Below, in pieces: positions 16,732 to 25,633 of a stretch of DNA of 64,000 nucleotides. Source of the DNA: Mycobacterium sp. DL (GTDB taxonomy: Bacteria; Actinomycetota; Actinomycetes; Mycobacteriales; Mycobacteriaceae); contig NZ_CP155796.1 in NCBI RefSeq assembly GCF_039729195.1, positions 2,294,001 to 2,358,000 of the forward strand, in the 5' to 3' direction. Every line of letters begins with the position of its first letter. The first letter of the stretch is position 1. Made by a program: the position numbers and the translations under genes. Below the pieces are notes generated by a model. That model was not told the DNA's origin. It saw nothing but the letters and a program-made list of their open reading frames with translations, and made no database searches.

Positions 16732-17973
16732 ATGATGTTCACGATCGGCATCGTGCTCTTCGCACTCGCCATTTTGCTGTCGGTTGCGCTGCACGAGTGC
16801 GGCCACATGTGGGTCGCGAGGGCGACCGGCATGAAGGTCCGCCGATACTTCGTGGGTTTCGGCCCGACGCTGTGGTCCACGCGCAGGCCCAACAAGCTGG
16901 GGGAGACCGAGTACGGCGTCAAGGCGGTCCCGCTGGGTGGTTTCTGCGACATCGCCGGTATGACCTCGGTCGAGGAACTCACGCCGGACGAGCGTCCGTA
17001 CGCCATGTACCGGCAGAAGACCTGGAAGCGGGTTGCCGTGCTCGCCGCAGGACCTGCCATGAACTTCGTCATCGGTCTGGTGTTGATCTACGGGATCGCG
17101 GTCATCTGGGGTCTGCCCAACCTGCACCCGCCCACCAACGCGATGGTGGGCGAGACGTCGTGCGTGAAATCCGAAGTCACACAGGGCAATCTGGGTGACT
17201 GCATCGCCTCCAGCCCGGCGGCGGCGGCCGGCATCCAGGCCGGCGACGTCGTCGTCAAGGTCGGTGACACCCCGGTGTCGTCCTTCGACGAGATGGTCAC
17301 GGCCGTGCGCCCGCTGGACGGGCCGACGACGTTCACGGTGCAGCGTGACGAGGCCGGTCAGACCCGTGAGTTCACCACGCTGGTCGACGTCACCCCGAGT
17401 CAGCGCTTTGTCGCCGGTGACGACGGGGCGGCCGAGCCGGTCTCCACCGCTGTCGGCACCATCGGCGTGACCGGCGCCTACTTCGGGCCGACCCAGTACA
17501 ACCCTCTCTCCGCAGTACCGGGGACCATCGCCTTCACCGGCGACCTCGCAGTGGAGCTGGGCAAGGCGCTGGCCAAGATACCCACCAAGATCGGCGCGCT
17601 GGTGAACTCCATCGGTGGTGGCGAGCGCGACCCCGAGACCCCGATCAGCGTCGTCGGCGCCAGCATCATCGGTGGCGACACCGTCGACGCCGGCTTGTGG
17701 GTGGCGTTCTGGTTCTTCCTCGCACAGCTGAACTTCGTGCTCGGCGCCATCAACCTGCTTCCGCTGCTGCCGTTCGACGGCGGTCACATCGCGATCGCCG
17801 TGTACGAAAAGCTGCGCAACCTGATCCGGTCGGCGCGCGGCAGGGTCGCCGCCGCCCCGGTCGACTACCTCAAGCTGATGCCCGCGACCTACGTCGTGCT
17901 GGTGTTGGTGGCCGGCTACATGTTGTTGACCGTCACCGCGGACCTGGTCAACCCCATCAGACTCTTCCAGTAG
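16732..17973 (+). CDS. rip1: Site-2 zinc protease Rip1 (RseP family)
   Basis: This intramembrane metalloprotease cuts anti-sigma factors within the membrane. The 413-residue protein has the HExxH zinc site as H21-E-C-G-H25 in the first membrane helix. A periplasmic PDZ domain spans about residues 150-260 (around [19 protein letters not shown]), and the third ligand is in the LPFDGG motif (Asp349). Four membrane helices are expected. In mycobacteria the orthologue regulates cell-envelope lipid composition and several anti-sigma factors. Two Met codons start the frame; the first is used. It is nested between dxr and ispG, an arrangement conserved in mycobacteria. Confidence 0.95.
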   Translation: MMFTIGIVLFALAILLSVALHECGHMWVARATGMKVRRYFVGFGPTLWSTRRPNKLGETEYGVKAVPLGGFCDIAGMTSVEELTPDERPYAMYRQKTWKRVAVLAAGPAMNFVIGLVLIYGIAVIWGLPNLHPPTNAMVGETSCVKSEVTQGNLGDCIASSPAAAAGIQAGDVVVKVGDTPVSSFDEMVTAVRPLDGPTTFTVQRDEAGQTREFTTLVDVTPSQRFVAGDDGAAEPVSTAVGTIGVTGAYFGPTQYNPLSAVPGTIAFTGDLAVELGKALAKIPTKIGALVNSIGGGERDPETPISVVGASIIGGDTVDAGLWVAFWFFLAQLNFVLGAINLLPLLPFDGGHIAIAVYEKLRNLIRSARGRVAAAPVDYLKLMPATYVVLVLVAGYMLLTVTADLVNPIRLFQ

Positions 17974-17981
17974 GAGAATCC

Positions 17982-19139
17982 ATGACGATGTCCATCGGGC
18001 TGGGGATGCCCGCACCACCGGCGCCCACGCTTTCCCCGCGCCGCAAGACCCGCCAGCTCATGGTCAAGGATGTCGGGGTCGGCAGCGACCATCCGATCGC
18101 GGTGCAGTCGATGTGCACCACCAAGACCCACGACATCAACGCAACCCTGCAGCAGATCGCGGAACTGACTGCGTCGGGCTGCGACATCGTGCGCGTGGCC
18201 TGCCCGCGTCAGGAGGACGCCGACGCGCTGCCGGCGATCGCCAAGAAGGCCAACATCCCGGTCATCGCCGATATCCACTTCCAGCCCAAGTACATTTTTG
18301 CCGCGATCGACGCCGGCTGTGCCGCGGTCCGCGTCAACCCGGGCAACATCAAGGAGTTCGACGGCCGGGTCAAGGAGGTCGCGAAGGCCGCCGGAGCAGC
18401 CGGAATCCCGATCCGCATCGGTGTCAATGCCGGTTCGTTGGACCCTCGGTTGATGAAGAAGTACGGCAAGGCCACCCCGGAGGCGCTTGTCGAGTCGGCG
18501 CTGTGGGAGGCCTCGCTGTTCGAGGAACACGGCTTCGGCGACATCAAGATCAGCGTCAAGCACAACGACCCGGTCATCATGGTGGCTGCCTACGAGCAAC
18601 TCGCCGCGCAGTGCGACTACCCGCTGCACCTCGGGGTCACCGAGGCCGGGCCGGCCTTCCAGGGCACCATCAAGTCCGCCGTCGCGTTCGGGGCACTGCT
18701 GTCCAAGGGCATCGGTGACACGATCCGGGTCTCGCTGTCGGCCCCGCCGGTCGAGGAGATCAAGGTCGGCAACCAGATCCTCGAGTCGCTGAATCTGAGG
18801 CCGCGCGGGCTGGAGATCGTGTCGTGTCCGTCGTGCGGACGTGCCCAGGTCGACGTCTACACGCTGGCCAACGAGGTGAGCGCCGGGCTCGAGGGGATGG
18901 AGATCCCACTGCGGGTCGCGGTGATGGGCTGCGTCGTCAACGGGCCGGGTGAAGCCCGCGAAGCCGACCTCGGCGTCGCCTCGGGTAACGGCAAGGGGCA
19001 GATCTTCGTCAAGGGTGAGGTCATCAAGACCGTGCCCGAAGCGCTCATCGTCGAGACCTTGATCGAGGAGGCTCTGCGAATCGCCGAAGAACGCGGCGCA
19101 GATGATGGCAGCGGTTCACCCGTTGTGACCGTAAGCTGA
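17982..19139 (+). CDS. ispG: 4-hydroxy-3-methylbut-2-en-1-yl diphosphate synthase
   Basis: IspG (GcpE) reductively opens MEcPP to HMBPP using a [4Fe-4S] cluster. The 385-residue protein has an N-terminal TIM-barrel ([35 protein letters not shown]). The C-terminal cluster domain carries Cys282 and Cys285 in CPSCGR and Cys317 in CVVNGPGE, with the catalytic Glu at 324. Family length is normal. TAGGAGAA, overlapping the rip1 stop, serves as ribosome site for the ATG at 17982; a second ATG two codons downstream is also possible. With dxr it places two MEP-pathway steps in one transcript. Confidence 0.96.
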   Translation: MTMSIGLGMPAPPAPTLSPRRKTRQLMVKDVGVGSDHPIAVQSMCTTKTHDINATLQQIAELTASGCDIVRVACPRQEDADALPAIAKKANIPVIADIHFQPKYIFAAIDAGCAAVRVNPGNIKEFDGRVKEVAKAAGAAGIPIRIGVNAGSLDPRLMKKYGKATPEALVESALWEASLFEEHGFGDIKISVKHNDPVIMVAAYEQLAAQCDYPLHLGVTEAGPAFQGTIKSAVAFGALLSKGIGDTIRVSLSAPPVEEIKVGNQILESLNLRPRGLEIVSCPSCGRAQVDVYTLANEVSAGLEGMEIPLRVAVMGCVVNGPGEAREADLGVASGNGKGQIFVKGEVIKTVPEALIVETLIEEALRIAEERGADDGSGSPVVTVS

Positions 19140-19197
19140 GGTCCGGCCCCGTCGTCGCGGGGCTTGCTGCTCAAGGTATGTCGCAGAAAGAGTCCAG

Positions 19198-20052
19198 ATG
19201 TCGGCTCCTCCGCTTTTTCGCCTCGTTGACGAGCGAAGGGTGTCGGTGGTGCGCGACATCGTCGCGGTTCGCCGGGTGCTCGACGACGATCCTGTCGCGT
19301 CGTGCATGGTTGCCTCCCGCGTCGCCGAGCACGGCATCGAGCCGTCGGGGATCGGTGGCGAACTGTGGACGCGACGCCGCGCCAGCGAATCACTGTGTTA
19401 CGCCGGGGCGAACCTGATCCCGTTGCGGGGCGGGCTGAGCGATCTGAATGCGTTCGCCGACAAGGCCATGAGTCAGGCGCGCCGATGCTCGTCGCTCGTC
19501 GGCCGTGCCGAGTTGGTTCTGCCGATGTGGCAGCGCCTCGAACACGTCTGGGGTCCGGCCCGCGATGTCCGCGCACACCAGCCGCTGATGGCGCTGAACG
19601 GTCCACCGGTGTCTGCGATCGACCCGGCGGTCCGGCCGGTCCGGATCGAGGAACTCGACGCCTATCTCGTGGCGGCCATCGACATGTTCATCGGCGAGGT
19701 CGGCATCGACCCGCGCACCGGGGACGGCGGCCGGGGCTACCGGCGCCGAGTCGCCGGGCTGATCGCCGCCGGCCGGGCATGGGCCCGGTTCGAACGCGGG
19801 CAGGTCGTGTTCAAGGCGGAGGTCGGCTCGCAGTCACCTGCCGTGGGCCAGATCCAGGGCGTGTGGGTGCATCCGGACTGGCGGGGGCGCGGCATCGGGA
19901 CCGCCGGGACCGCAGCCTTGTCGGCCGCAATCGTGGGCAGCGGTCGCATCGCGAGCCTGTATGTCAACAGCTTCAACGCCGTCGCGCGGGCGACCTACGC
20001 CCGGATCGGGTTCAGTGAGGTCGGGTCGTTCGCCACCGTATTGCTGGACTGA
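19198..20052 (+). CDS. GNAT N-acetyltransferase with N-terminal DUF4081-type domain
   Basis: The 284-residue protein combines an N-terminal mycobacterial domain (about residues 1-130) with a C-terminal GNAT domain. The first contains DDDPVASCMVASRVAEHGIEP and LCYAGANLIPLRGG. The second has acetyl-CoA motif A as VWVHPDWRGRGIGTAGTAALSAAI, with the Q/RxxGxG/A signature in RGRGIG. ASLYVNSFNAVARATYARIGF is motif B. The substrate is unknown. It corresponds in position to M. tuberculosis Rv2867c, directly after gcpE. The gap to ispG is 58 bp, so partial co-transcription is possible. Confidence 0.87.
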   Translation: MSAPPLFRLVDERRVSVVRDIVAVRRVLDDDPVASCMVASRVAEHGIEPSGIGGELWTRRRASESLCYAGANLIPLRGGLSDLNAFADKAMSQARRCSSLVGRAELVLPMWQRLEHVWGPARDVRAHQPLMALNGPPVSAIDPAVRPVRIEELDAYLVAAIDMFIGEVGIDPRTGDGGRGYRRRVAGLIAAGRAWARFERGQVVFKAEVGSQSPAVGQIQGVWVHPDWRGRGIGTAGTAALSAAIVGSGRIASLYVNSFNAVARATYARIGFSEVGSFATVLLD

Positions 20053-20066
20053 ACTCCGGGGCCGAA

Positions 20067-20072
20067 TACTCT
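20067..20072 (+). promoter_or_regulatory. -10 box TACTCT of a probable leaderless promoter
   Basis: TACTCT fits TANNNT and ends 7 nt before the ATG at 20080. That spacing puts the first transcribed base at the start codon. Confidence 0.45.
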
Positions 20073-20079
20073 TCACTCC

Positions 20080-20745
20080 ATGACCGAGCAGGACATCACG
20101 GTGGAACGCCGGGCGATCGCCGGCGCGCTCGTCCGGGCACTCGAACGTCGGCACGAGGTGCTCGACGTGGTGGTCGCGTCCGATGACTACGACGCGGCGA
20201 TCGAAGCCCTCGGCGATCTGCTCGACACCTCGCCTGCGGCGGCCGAAGCCGTTCTGAGGTTGTCGTTCGACCGGCTCACCAAGGTGTCGCGGCGCCGGAT
20301 CGCCGCCGAATTGGAGAACCTCAGCAGTCGGGACCTGTCCTTCACGTCCACCGAACAGGCCGGTCGGTCCGCGCGCAGGTTGATGTTGCGACCCTTCGCC
20401 GGCGATGTCGACCGGGACATCTTCGCCGCGCGTACCCACGATGTGCGCTCGGCGGGTGACGGAACCCCAACGCCGGCGGGGGATCTCGGCGACGAGATCC
20501 GTGATGCCATCGCCCGGGTCGCGGCCGAGGAAGCAGTGTGGCTGGTGGCCGAGGTCGGCACGGCCAAAGTCGGCATGGTGTTCGGCGAACTGTGCGACGG
20601 CGAGGTCGACGTCCGAATCTGGATCCACCCCGAGCATCGCAAGCACGGCTACGGCACCGCGGCGCTACGCACGTCCCGTTCGGAGATGGCCGCGTACTTC
20701 CCGGCGGTGCCACTGGTGGTGCGTGCGCCCGCCGCCGACGGCTGA
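20080..20745 (+). CDS. GyrA-like helical segment fused to a short GNAT acetyltransferase domain
   Basis: The 221-residue protein has two parts. Residues about 8-86 align by eye with the helical C-gate segment of DNA gyrase subunit A. Shared positions include the R-x-I-x-G-LV-x-AL stretch, EV, AS, LLD, A-x-A-x-L, RL and RRRI, ending in ELENLSSRD. Residues about 97-221 form a GNAT domain with motif A as VRIWIHPEHRKHGYGTAALRTSRSEMA. The domain stops soon after that motif, shorter than usual. The GyrA part lacks the catalytic Tyr and DNA-gate regions, so it cannot cut DNA; it may serve for dimerisation or for docking to gyrase. No RBS is seen, and a leaderless promoter box precedes it. Function is unknown. 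Confidence 0.8.
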   Translation: MTEQDITVERRAIAGALVRALERRHEVLDVVVASDDYDAAIEALGDLLDTSPAAAEAVLRLSFDRLTKVSRRRIAAELENLSSRDLSFTSTEQAGRSARRLMLRPFAGDVDRDIFAARTHDVRSAGDGTPTPAGDLGDEIRDAIARVAAEEAVWLVAEVGTAKVGMVFGELCDGEVDVRIWIHPEHRKHGYGTAALRTSRSEMAAYFPAVPLVVRAPAADG

Positions 20746-20845
20746 GGGCCGAATTTGGCAGGCCGCGTTGAGCAACGTCGACCGCATGAGTCGGATCTCG
20801 GCGCGTCCGACGGTGCGCCTCCGCGGCAATGAGGTCTCGAGTTCG

Positions 20846-20851
20846 TAACAT
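20846..20851 (+). promoter_or_regulatory. -10 box TAACAT of a probable leaderless promoter
   Basis: TAACAT lies 8 nt before the ATG of the penicillin-binding lipoprotein at 20860. The preceding gap (114 bp) otherwise shows no structure. Confidence 0.35.
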
Positions 20852-20859
20852 CAGCCTCA

Positions 20860-22674
20860 ATGGCAACTCTGTTCTCATCAGTATCACGCGCAACGGGCCT
20901 GGCGATGGTGGCGGCGTTGGTCGTCGCGCTCGCGGCCTGCACACCCCGGCCCAACGGCCCCGAACCCGCGGCCGAGGAGTTCTTCGCCGCGCTGGCGGTC
21001 GGTGACACGTCGACGGCCGCCGAACTGAGCGACCGACCGGAGGCCGCGAGGGCGGCGCTCAACGAGGTGTGGGCAGGGCTGCAGGCGACCCGACTGGACG
21101 CGCAGATCCTGAGCACCAAGTTCGCCGAGGACACCGGAAGCGTCACCTACCGCTACACCTGGCATCTGCCCAAGGACCGCACATGGACCTACGACGGACA
21201 GCTCAACATGGTCCGAGACGAGGGGAACTGGGAGGTCCGGTGGAGCGCCACCGGTGTGCACCCCAGGCTGGGGGAGAACCAGACGCTCGCCCTTCGCGCC
21301 GAGGCGCCCCGCCGGGCCTCGGTCAACGAACGCGGCGGCACTGATGTTCTGGTGCCCGGATACCGGTACCACTTCGCCCTGGATGCCCGGGCTGCCGGAG
21401 TCGAACTGATGCCCACCGCGCGGGCGGTCGTCGGTGCCCTGCACCGTTTCGACAACACGCTGGATCCGCAACGGCTCGCCGAACTGGCCAGCTCGAAGAA
21501 GAGCCCGTTGAGCCTGATCACGTTGCGGCAGGTCGACCACGACGCGGTGGCAGGGGCCATCGGAGCGCTGCCGGGTGTGGTGATCACGCCCCAGCCCGAG
21601 ATGGTGCCCACCGACGACACGTTCGCGCCCGCTCTGGTCAACCAGGTCAAGACGGCCGTCTCCGACGAACTCGACGGCACCGCGGGGTGGCGCGTGGTGA
21701 CCGTCAACCAGAACGGCGTCGACGTCGATGTGCTGCATGAGGTGGCCGGTGACCCCGCGCCGTCGGTGACCATCAGCCTGGACCGCTCGGTGCAGAACGC
21801 CGCCCAGAATGCCGTCGACACGACCGGCAAGCAGGCCATGATCGTGGTCATCAAACCCTCCACCGGTGAGATCATGGCCGTCGCGCAGAACGCGTCTGCC
21901 GACCGGGAGGGGCCGATCGCCACGATGGGCCTGTTCCCGCCCGGGTCGACGTTCAAGATCGTGACCGCCGGTGCGGCCATCGAACGTGACATGGCCACGC
22001 CCAACACGCTTCTCGGATGCCCGGGGCGGATGGACATCGGCCACCGGACGGTGCCCAACTACGGCGGTTTCGATCTCGGGACCGTGCCGATGTCGCGGGC
22101 GTTCGCCAGCTCGTGCAATACCACCTTCGCCGAGCTCGCCAGCAGGATGCCGCCCCGTGGCCTCACCCAGGCCGCTGCGCAGTACGGGATCGGCCCGGAC
22201 TACAACATCGAGGGCATCGACACCGTCAGCGGATCGGTGCCGCCGACGGTGAATCTGACCGAACGCACCGAGGACGGGTTCGGCCAGGGCAAGGTCCTGG
22301 TCAGCCCCTTCGGCATGGCGATGGCCGCCGCGACCGTCGCTGCCGGCCGGACCCCGGTTCCGCACTTGATCGAGGGTCGCGACACCGAGATCACCGGTGA
22401 GGGCGCGCCCATCTCGCCCGAGGTGGTGGACAGTCTGCGGCCGATGATGCGGCTGGTCGTCACCAACGGCACCGCCGAGGACCTGCAGGGCGCGGGGGAT
22501 GTGCGCGGTAAGACCGGTGAGGCCGAATTCGTGGGCGGGTCGCACTCGTGGTTCACCGGATACCGTGGCGACATGGCCTTTTCGGCACTGATCGTCGGCG
22601 GCGGCAGTTCGGAGTACGCCGTGCGGATGCTCAAGGGGATGCTCGACGAATTGCCGCCGGACTACCTCGGCTGA
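20860..22674 (+). CDS. Penicillin-binding transpeptidase lipoprotein with NTF2/MecR1-like N-domain
   Basis: The 604-residue protein has a lipoprotein signal with the Cys of LAAC near residue 27. An NTF2-like domain follows (about residues 35-145, typical of PBP2a/MecR1), then a dimerisation region and a transpeptidase domain. Active-site motifs are complete: S363-T-F-K366, S418-C-N420 and K551-T-G553. It should cross-link peptidoglycan stem peptides outside the membrane. In position and architecture it matches M. tuberculosis Rv2864c (PBP-lipo). A class B PBP with this N-domain may have lower beta-lactam affinity, but that cannot be judged from motifs alone. Confidence 0.93.
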   Translation: MATLFSSVSRATGLAMVAALVVALAACTPRPNGPEPAAEEFFAALAVGDTSTAAELSDRPEAARAALNEVWAGLQATRLDAQILSTKFAEDTGSVTYRYTWHLPKDRTWTYDGQLNMVRDEGNWEVRWSATGVHPRLGENQTLALRAEAPRRASVNERGGTDVLVPGYRYHFALDARAAGVELMPTARAVVGALHRFDNTLDPQRLAELASSKKSPLSLITLRQVDHDAVAGAIGALPGVVITPQPEMVPTDDTFAPALVNQVKTAVSDELDGTAGWRVVTVNQNGVDVDVLHEVAGDPAPSVTISLDRSVQNAAQNAVDTTGKQAMIVVIKPSTGEIMAVAQNASADREGPIATMGLFPPGSTFKIVTAGAAIERDMATPNTLLGCPGRMDIGHRTVPNYGGFDLGTVPMSRAFASSCNTTFAELASRMPPRGLTQAAAQYGIGPDYNIEGIDTVSGSVPPTVNLTERTEDGFGQGKVLVSPFGMAMAAATVAAGRTPVPHLIEGRDTEITGEGAPISPEVVDSLRPMMRLVVTNGTAEDLQGAGDVRGKTGEAEFVGGSHSWFTGYRGDMAFSALIVGGGSSEYAVRMLKGMLDELPPDYLG

Positions 22675-22740
22675 GAATCGTCGGAATCACACCGGGTTCT
22701 TCCGGTTGTTGCAGTTGACGGCGGTACCGTGGAGGGCGCC

Positions 22741-23343
22741 ATGACCGATATCAACCATGCCCACTCCGACGCGGTCGAGATGAGGATCTCCGATGCCGAC
22801 CGCAACGGCACGCTGCGGCGGCTGCACAACGCCGTCGCACTCGGGCTGATCGACATCGGGGAGTTCGAGGAACGTTCGGCGATGGTGTCGAGGGCGCGGC
22901 TGCGCTCCGACCTCGACACGCTTGTGGGCGACCTGCCCGGCCCGGGTGCGATCGTGACGTCGGCGGCGGACCGCGTCGAGTTGCGGGGAGTGTTCGGATC
23001 CTTGAAGCGGCAAGGCGAGTGGGTGGTGCCCAGCCGGCTGGCGCTGCACCGACGCATGGGGTCGGTCGACCTCGACCTGACCCGCGCGCGGTTCGCGGGA
23101 CCGATCATCGTCATCGAACTCGACATGAAATTCGGTGGCCTGGAGCTGCGGCTGCCCGATGGTGCCAGTGCCTCCATCGACGACGTCGAGGTCAATGTGG
23201 GCAGCGCACACGACCACCGCAGAGACGCCCCCGCCGAGGGCAACCCGCACGTCATCCTCACCGGCAAGGTGGTGGGCGGCTCGGTGGACATCCGCGGTCC
23301 CCGCAAATCGTGGCGGTTGGGCCGCCCGCTTCGCTCGACGTAG
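22741..23343 (+). CDS. DUF1707 (SHOCT-like) domain protein
   Basis: The 200-residue protein opens with the DUF1707 module: MRISDADRNGTLRRLHNAVALGLIDIGEFEERSAMVSRARLRSDLDTLVGDLP. A beta-rich C-terminal half resembling the LiaF/DUF2154-like fold follows (VFGSLKRQGEWVVPSRL, SVDLDLTRARF, KFGGLELRLPDGASASIDDV). No membrane segment is seen, whereas many DUF1707 proteins are membrane-linked. The start at 22741 is decided by GGAGGG ending four bases upstream; a GTG twelve bases earlier is inside that site. It is 66 bp downstream of the penicillin-binding gene and could be in its operon. A role in envelope-stress sensing is only a guess from the fold. Confidence 0.85.
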   Translation: MTDINHAHSDAVEMRISDADRNGTLRRLHNAVALGLIDIGEFEERSAMVSRARLRSDLDTLVGDLPGPGAIVTSAADRVELRGVFGSLKRQGEWVVPSRLALHRRMGSVDLDLTRARFAGPIIVIELDMKFGGLELRLPDGASASIDDVEVNVGSAHDHRRDAPAEGNPHVILTGKVVGGSVDIRGPRKSWRLGRPLRST

Positions 23344-23350
23344 CGGCCTT

Positions 23351-24523
23351 CTACCTGATCGGCTCGTCGGGCACGCCGTAGCGCTGCTGGTACCCGCGCA
23401 CCTGTTCACGCACCTTGTCGGCATCCAGGCCGGTGTCGGCCCATCGGTATCTGTTGCCACCGCGATCGCCGGGATGGTCCTCCAGGTACTGCCGCATCCG
23501 CATCTCGGCACCGGGTTCGAGGTCGCGGCCGAGTTCGCGGTACAGGCCGGCGACAGTCGCCAGCGGATCGCGCATGAAGTCGGCGAACTGCACGTCGATC
23601 ACCTTCTGTCCCGCCAGGGCGCCCGAGTCGCGCAGCGTCATGCCCCGTTCCAGCCCGACGATGATCTCCTCGCAGGACTGCGCTGCACAGTCGGTGATCG
23701 AGGAGTCGTCGGAGGCAAGCCTGCGCAGGTGATGGGTCAGGGCGCTGACCGACGAGATGACGTTGAGCGGGTCACGATGGGTCTGCACGATCAGCGCGTC
23801 GGGGTATTCGGCCACCAGCTTGTCGAGCTGCCACAGATGCGCGGGGGACTTGAGCAGCCATTGGCCTGCGACTGCGGACTGCAAGTGCTGCAGGAACATT
23901 CGGTGATATCGGTAGGCCGGTCCATGGTCGGCCTCGTACAGCAGCCACCGGTAGTAACCGGGCAGCCGGTACTGCACCGAGAAGATCATGCTGCAGAACT
24001 GCGCCGCGGTGATGCGCACACACTCCTGCCCGACCAGAGCGCCCATCGGGTGGTGGGCCAGCAGGCCCGGCACGATCTGCTCCGACACCTCCAGTGCGGC
24101 TTGCGTCTCGGCGATCCGCGGGTCGGTGCCGTAGGTTTCGGGCCGCGGTAACGGGTGGGGGTTGTCGACCTCCCACGTCAGCGGTGGGCGCAGGGCGGGA
24201 TCCTGGGACAGCAGGTCGAACAGGATCGTGGTGCCGGTCCGCGGCTGACCCACGATGAAGATGGGCCGGCACACGGGTCGGGTGCCGACATCGGGATTCT
24301 GCGTGCGCCACCGGACGATCTGGAGTCGGCCGGTCAACGCCCGGACGACGTCCATGGCGGCGATCTCGACCCCGAGGTCGTTGAGTCTCGCCTCGTGAAC
24401 CAGACCGTCGCACAACCGGTTCAACCCCTCGCGCCAGGTGTCGTCGTCGCCGAAGTCGTCACTGCCCGCGGTCTGGCACGCCTGCTCGACGAGTCGGTCG
24501 GGATCGAGTCGTCCGGTGATCAC
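23351..24523 (-). CDS. Sulfotransferase family protein
   Basis: The 390-residue protein has the PAPS-binding 5'-phosphosulfate loop as PIFIVGQPRTGTTILFDLLSQDP (about residue 95). A later 3'-phosphate-binding element is DALIVQTHRDPLNVISSVSAL. It belongs to the large mycobacterial group usually annotated as Stf-like, whose acceptors are mostly unknown lipids or sterol-type alcohols. The GTG start at 24523 overlaps the stop of the DUF1214 gene in a GTGA, so the two proteins should be co-translated and probably work on one pathway. The C-terminus ends with YQQRYGVPDEPIR, normal for the family. Confidence 0.9.
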   Translation of the reverse strand: MITGRLDPDRLVEQACQTAGSDDFGDDDTWREGLNRLCDGLVHEARLNDLGVEIAAMDVVRALTGRLQIVRWRTQNPDVGTRPVCRPIFIVGQPRTGTTILFDLLSQDPALRPPLTWEVDNPHPLPRPETYGTDPRIAETQAALEVSEQIVPGLLAHHPMGALVGQECVRITAAQFCSMIFSVQYRLPGYYRWLLYEADHGPAYRYHRMFLQHLQSAVAGQWLLKSPAHLWQLDKLVAEYPDALIVQTHRDPLNVISSVSALTHHLRRLASDDSSITDCAAQSCEEIIVGLERGMTLRDSGALAGQKVIDVQFADFMRDPLATVAGLYRELGRDLEPGAEMRMRQYLEDHPGDRGGNRYRWADTGLDADKVREQVRGYQQRYGVPDEPIR

Positions 24524-25614
24524 GCGGTCGCTCCGCCGCGTCGCACCGCGGCGCGCACCGTCGGAGCATCGGGTTTGTCGAGCCACCGCAGGATGACGAA
24601 CCCACGCTGCCGGCCACCGGTGTCCAGCCAATGCCCGTGACCGAAATCGTTGGCGCCGATGGCGATCCGGACATTCCCGTCGTCGTCCGGCTCGACCCCC
24701 CTGTTGGTGACCGAGCTGTGCCGGTGGCGTGGTTCGAGGCACTCGTGCCAGATGTTCTCCAGGGTGATGTTCCAGTAACGCGTCTCGGGCGGGGCGAATT
24801 CGAGTATTAGTGATTCGTCGTCGGCCAGCGAGAAGGTGCCCATCATGTACAGGTTGTCGGGGGTGGTGTCCGCGGCCCCGAGTTCGGCAGCCGCGGCCGT
24901 CACCAGGGTGTTGGGCTGGGTCAGCAGTTCGGGCTTCACGGTGCGGTGCAGGGTGGCGAGCTTGACGATGGTCCACGCCATCGCGGTGAACGCCTCGGCC
25001 GCCGCCGCGTCGGAGATCGGTTGCAGCTCTGCGCCGTCCAGGCATTCGACGGCCATCGACGCGGGTTCTTCGTCGCGGCTGTCGCCGATGTACTCGCGCA
25101 CCACGATCGCCGAGGCGTCGGTCGGGATCCGTACCCATTGCGCGTCACCCAGGACATCGGGCGGTGGTTCGGACGGTGACAGCACGATCTCGAATGCGCC
25201 GGCTTCACAGTCGAGTTCGGTGTCGCTGAGGTAGCCGGCCATCCGCCGCGGTGTCAGGCCGGTGCCCGCGAGCACCTGGAACCCGAGATATGCGCTGCTG
25301 CCGCGCGTCCCGGTGATGCGGTAGGTACGGTCACCACGAATCATGGCGAGCAGATAGCGGCCGTCGGGATTGGGGCCGCCGATCATCCTGGTGTCTGTGC
25401 TCATGTCGAAGAAGTGCGGGCGGTGCGGGTCCGCCTCGACCGAGAGTTCGGTGCACAGCGCGCTCACCTTCGACAGCACGCGAAGACCCTCGAGCAACTC
25501 GCGTTCGCTGGTCGCCTCCTCGGCGACCGCGGTGGTGAGGTCCGCGAGCATCTGCTGGACGAACCTCCAGGACTCCAGCGCCGCCGGTGCGTATTGATTG
25601 CTCTTCGCGTCCAC
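24520..25614 (-). CDS. DUF1214 domain protein
   Basis: The roughly 364-residue protein has the DUF1214 C-terminal region: NLYMMGTFSLADDESLILEFAPPETRYWNITLENIWHECLEPRHRHSSVTNRGVEPDDDGNVRIAI, ending RGFVILRWLDKPDAP. Homologues in mycobacteria often flank sulfotransferase genes; their activity is undefined. Two starts are possible: GTG at 25614 (used, VDAKSNQYAPAAL) or the ATG pair at 25632/25635. The ATG pair would lie inside the palindromic operator and overlap the divergent TetR start. It forms a translationally coupled pair with the sulfotransferase. Confidence 0.85.
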   Translation of the reverse strand: MDAKSNQYAPAALESWRFVQQMLADLTTAVAEEATSERELLEGLRVLSKVSALCTELSVEADPHRPHFFDMSTDTRMIGGPNPDGRYLLAMIRGDRTYRITGTRGSSAYLGFQVLAGTGLTPRRMAGYLSDTELDCEAGAFEIVLSPSEPPPDVLGDAQWVRIPTDASAIVVREYIGDSRDEEPASMAVECLDGAELQPISDAAAAEAFTAMAWTIVKLATLHRTVKPELLTQPNTLVTAAAAELGAADTTPDNLYMMGTFSLADDESLILEFAPPETRYWNITLENIWHECLEPRHRHSSVTNRGVEPDDDGNVRIAIGANDFGHGHWLDTGGRQRGFVILRWLDKPDAPTVRAAVRRGGATA

Positions 25615-25615
25615 A

Positions 25616-25632
25616 ATGAGACATAGTCTCAT
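25616..25632. promoter_or_regulatory. 17-bp palindrome, probable TetR operator
   Basis: ATGAGAC and GTCTCAT are perfect 7-bp inverted arms around ATA. The palindrome lies between the divergent DUF1214 and TetR genes, one base from the TetR ATG. A dimeric TetR repressor bound here would block both promoters. Confidence 0.65.
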
Positions 25633-25633
25633 C

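Noticed and set aside
15367..18018. Very long open frame (over 880 codons) on the minus strand opposite dxr and rip1
   Set aside because: It is the antisense shadow of two well-supported genes; its translation is Arg/His/Gly/Asp-rich low-information sequence, caused by GC-rich third positions.
20884..22545. 553-codon minus-strand frame opposite the penicillin-binding gene
   Set aside because: Same cause; no recognisable domain, and the plus-strand gene has all three transpeptidase motifs.
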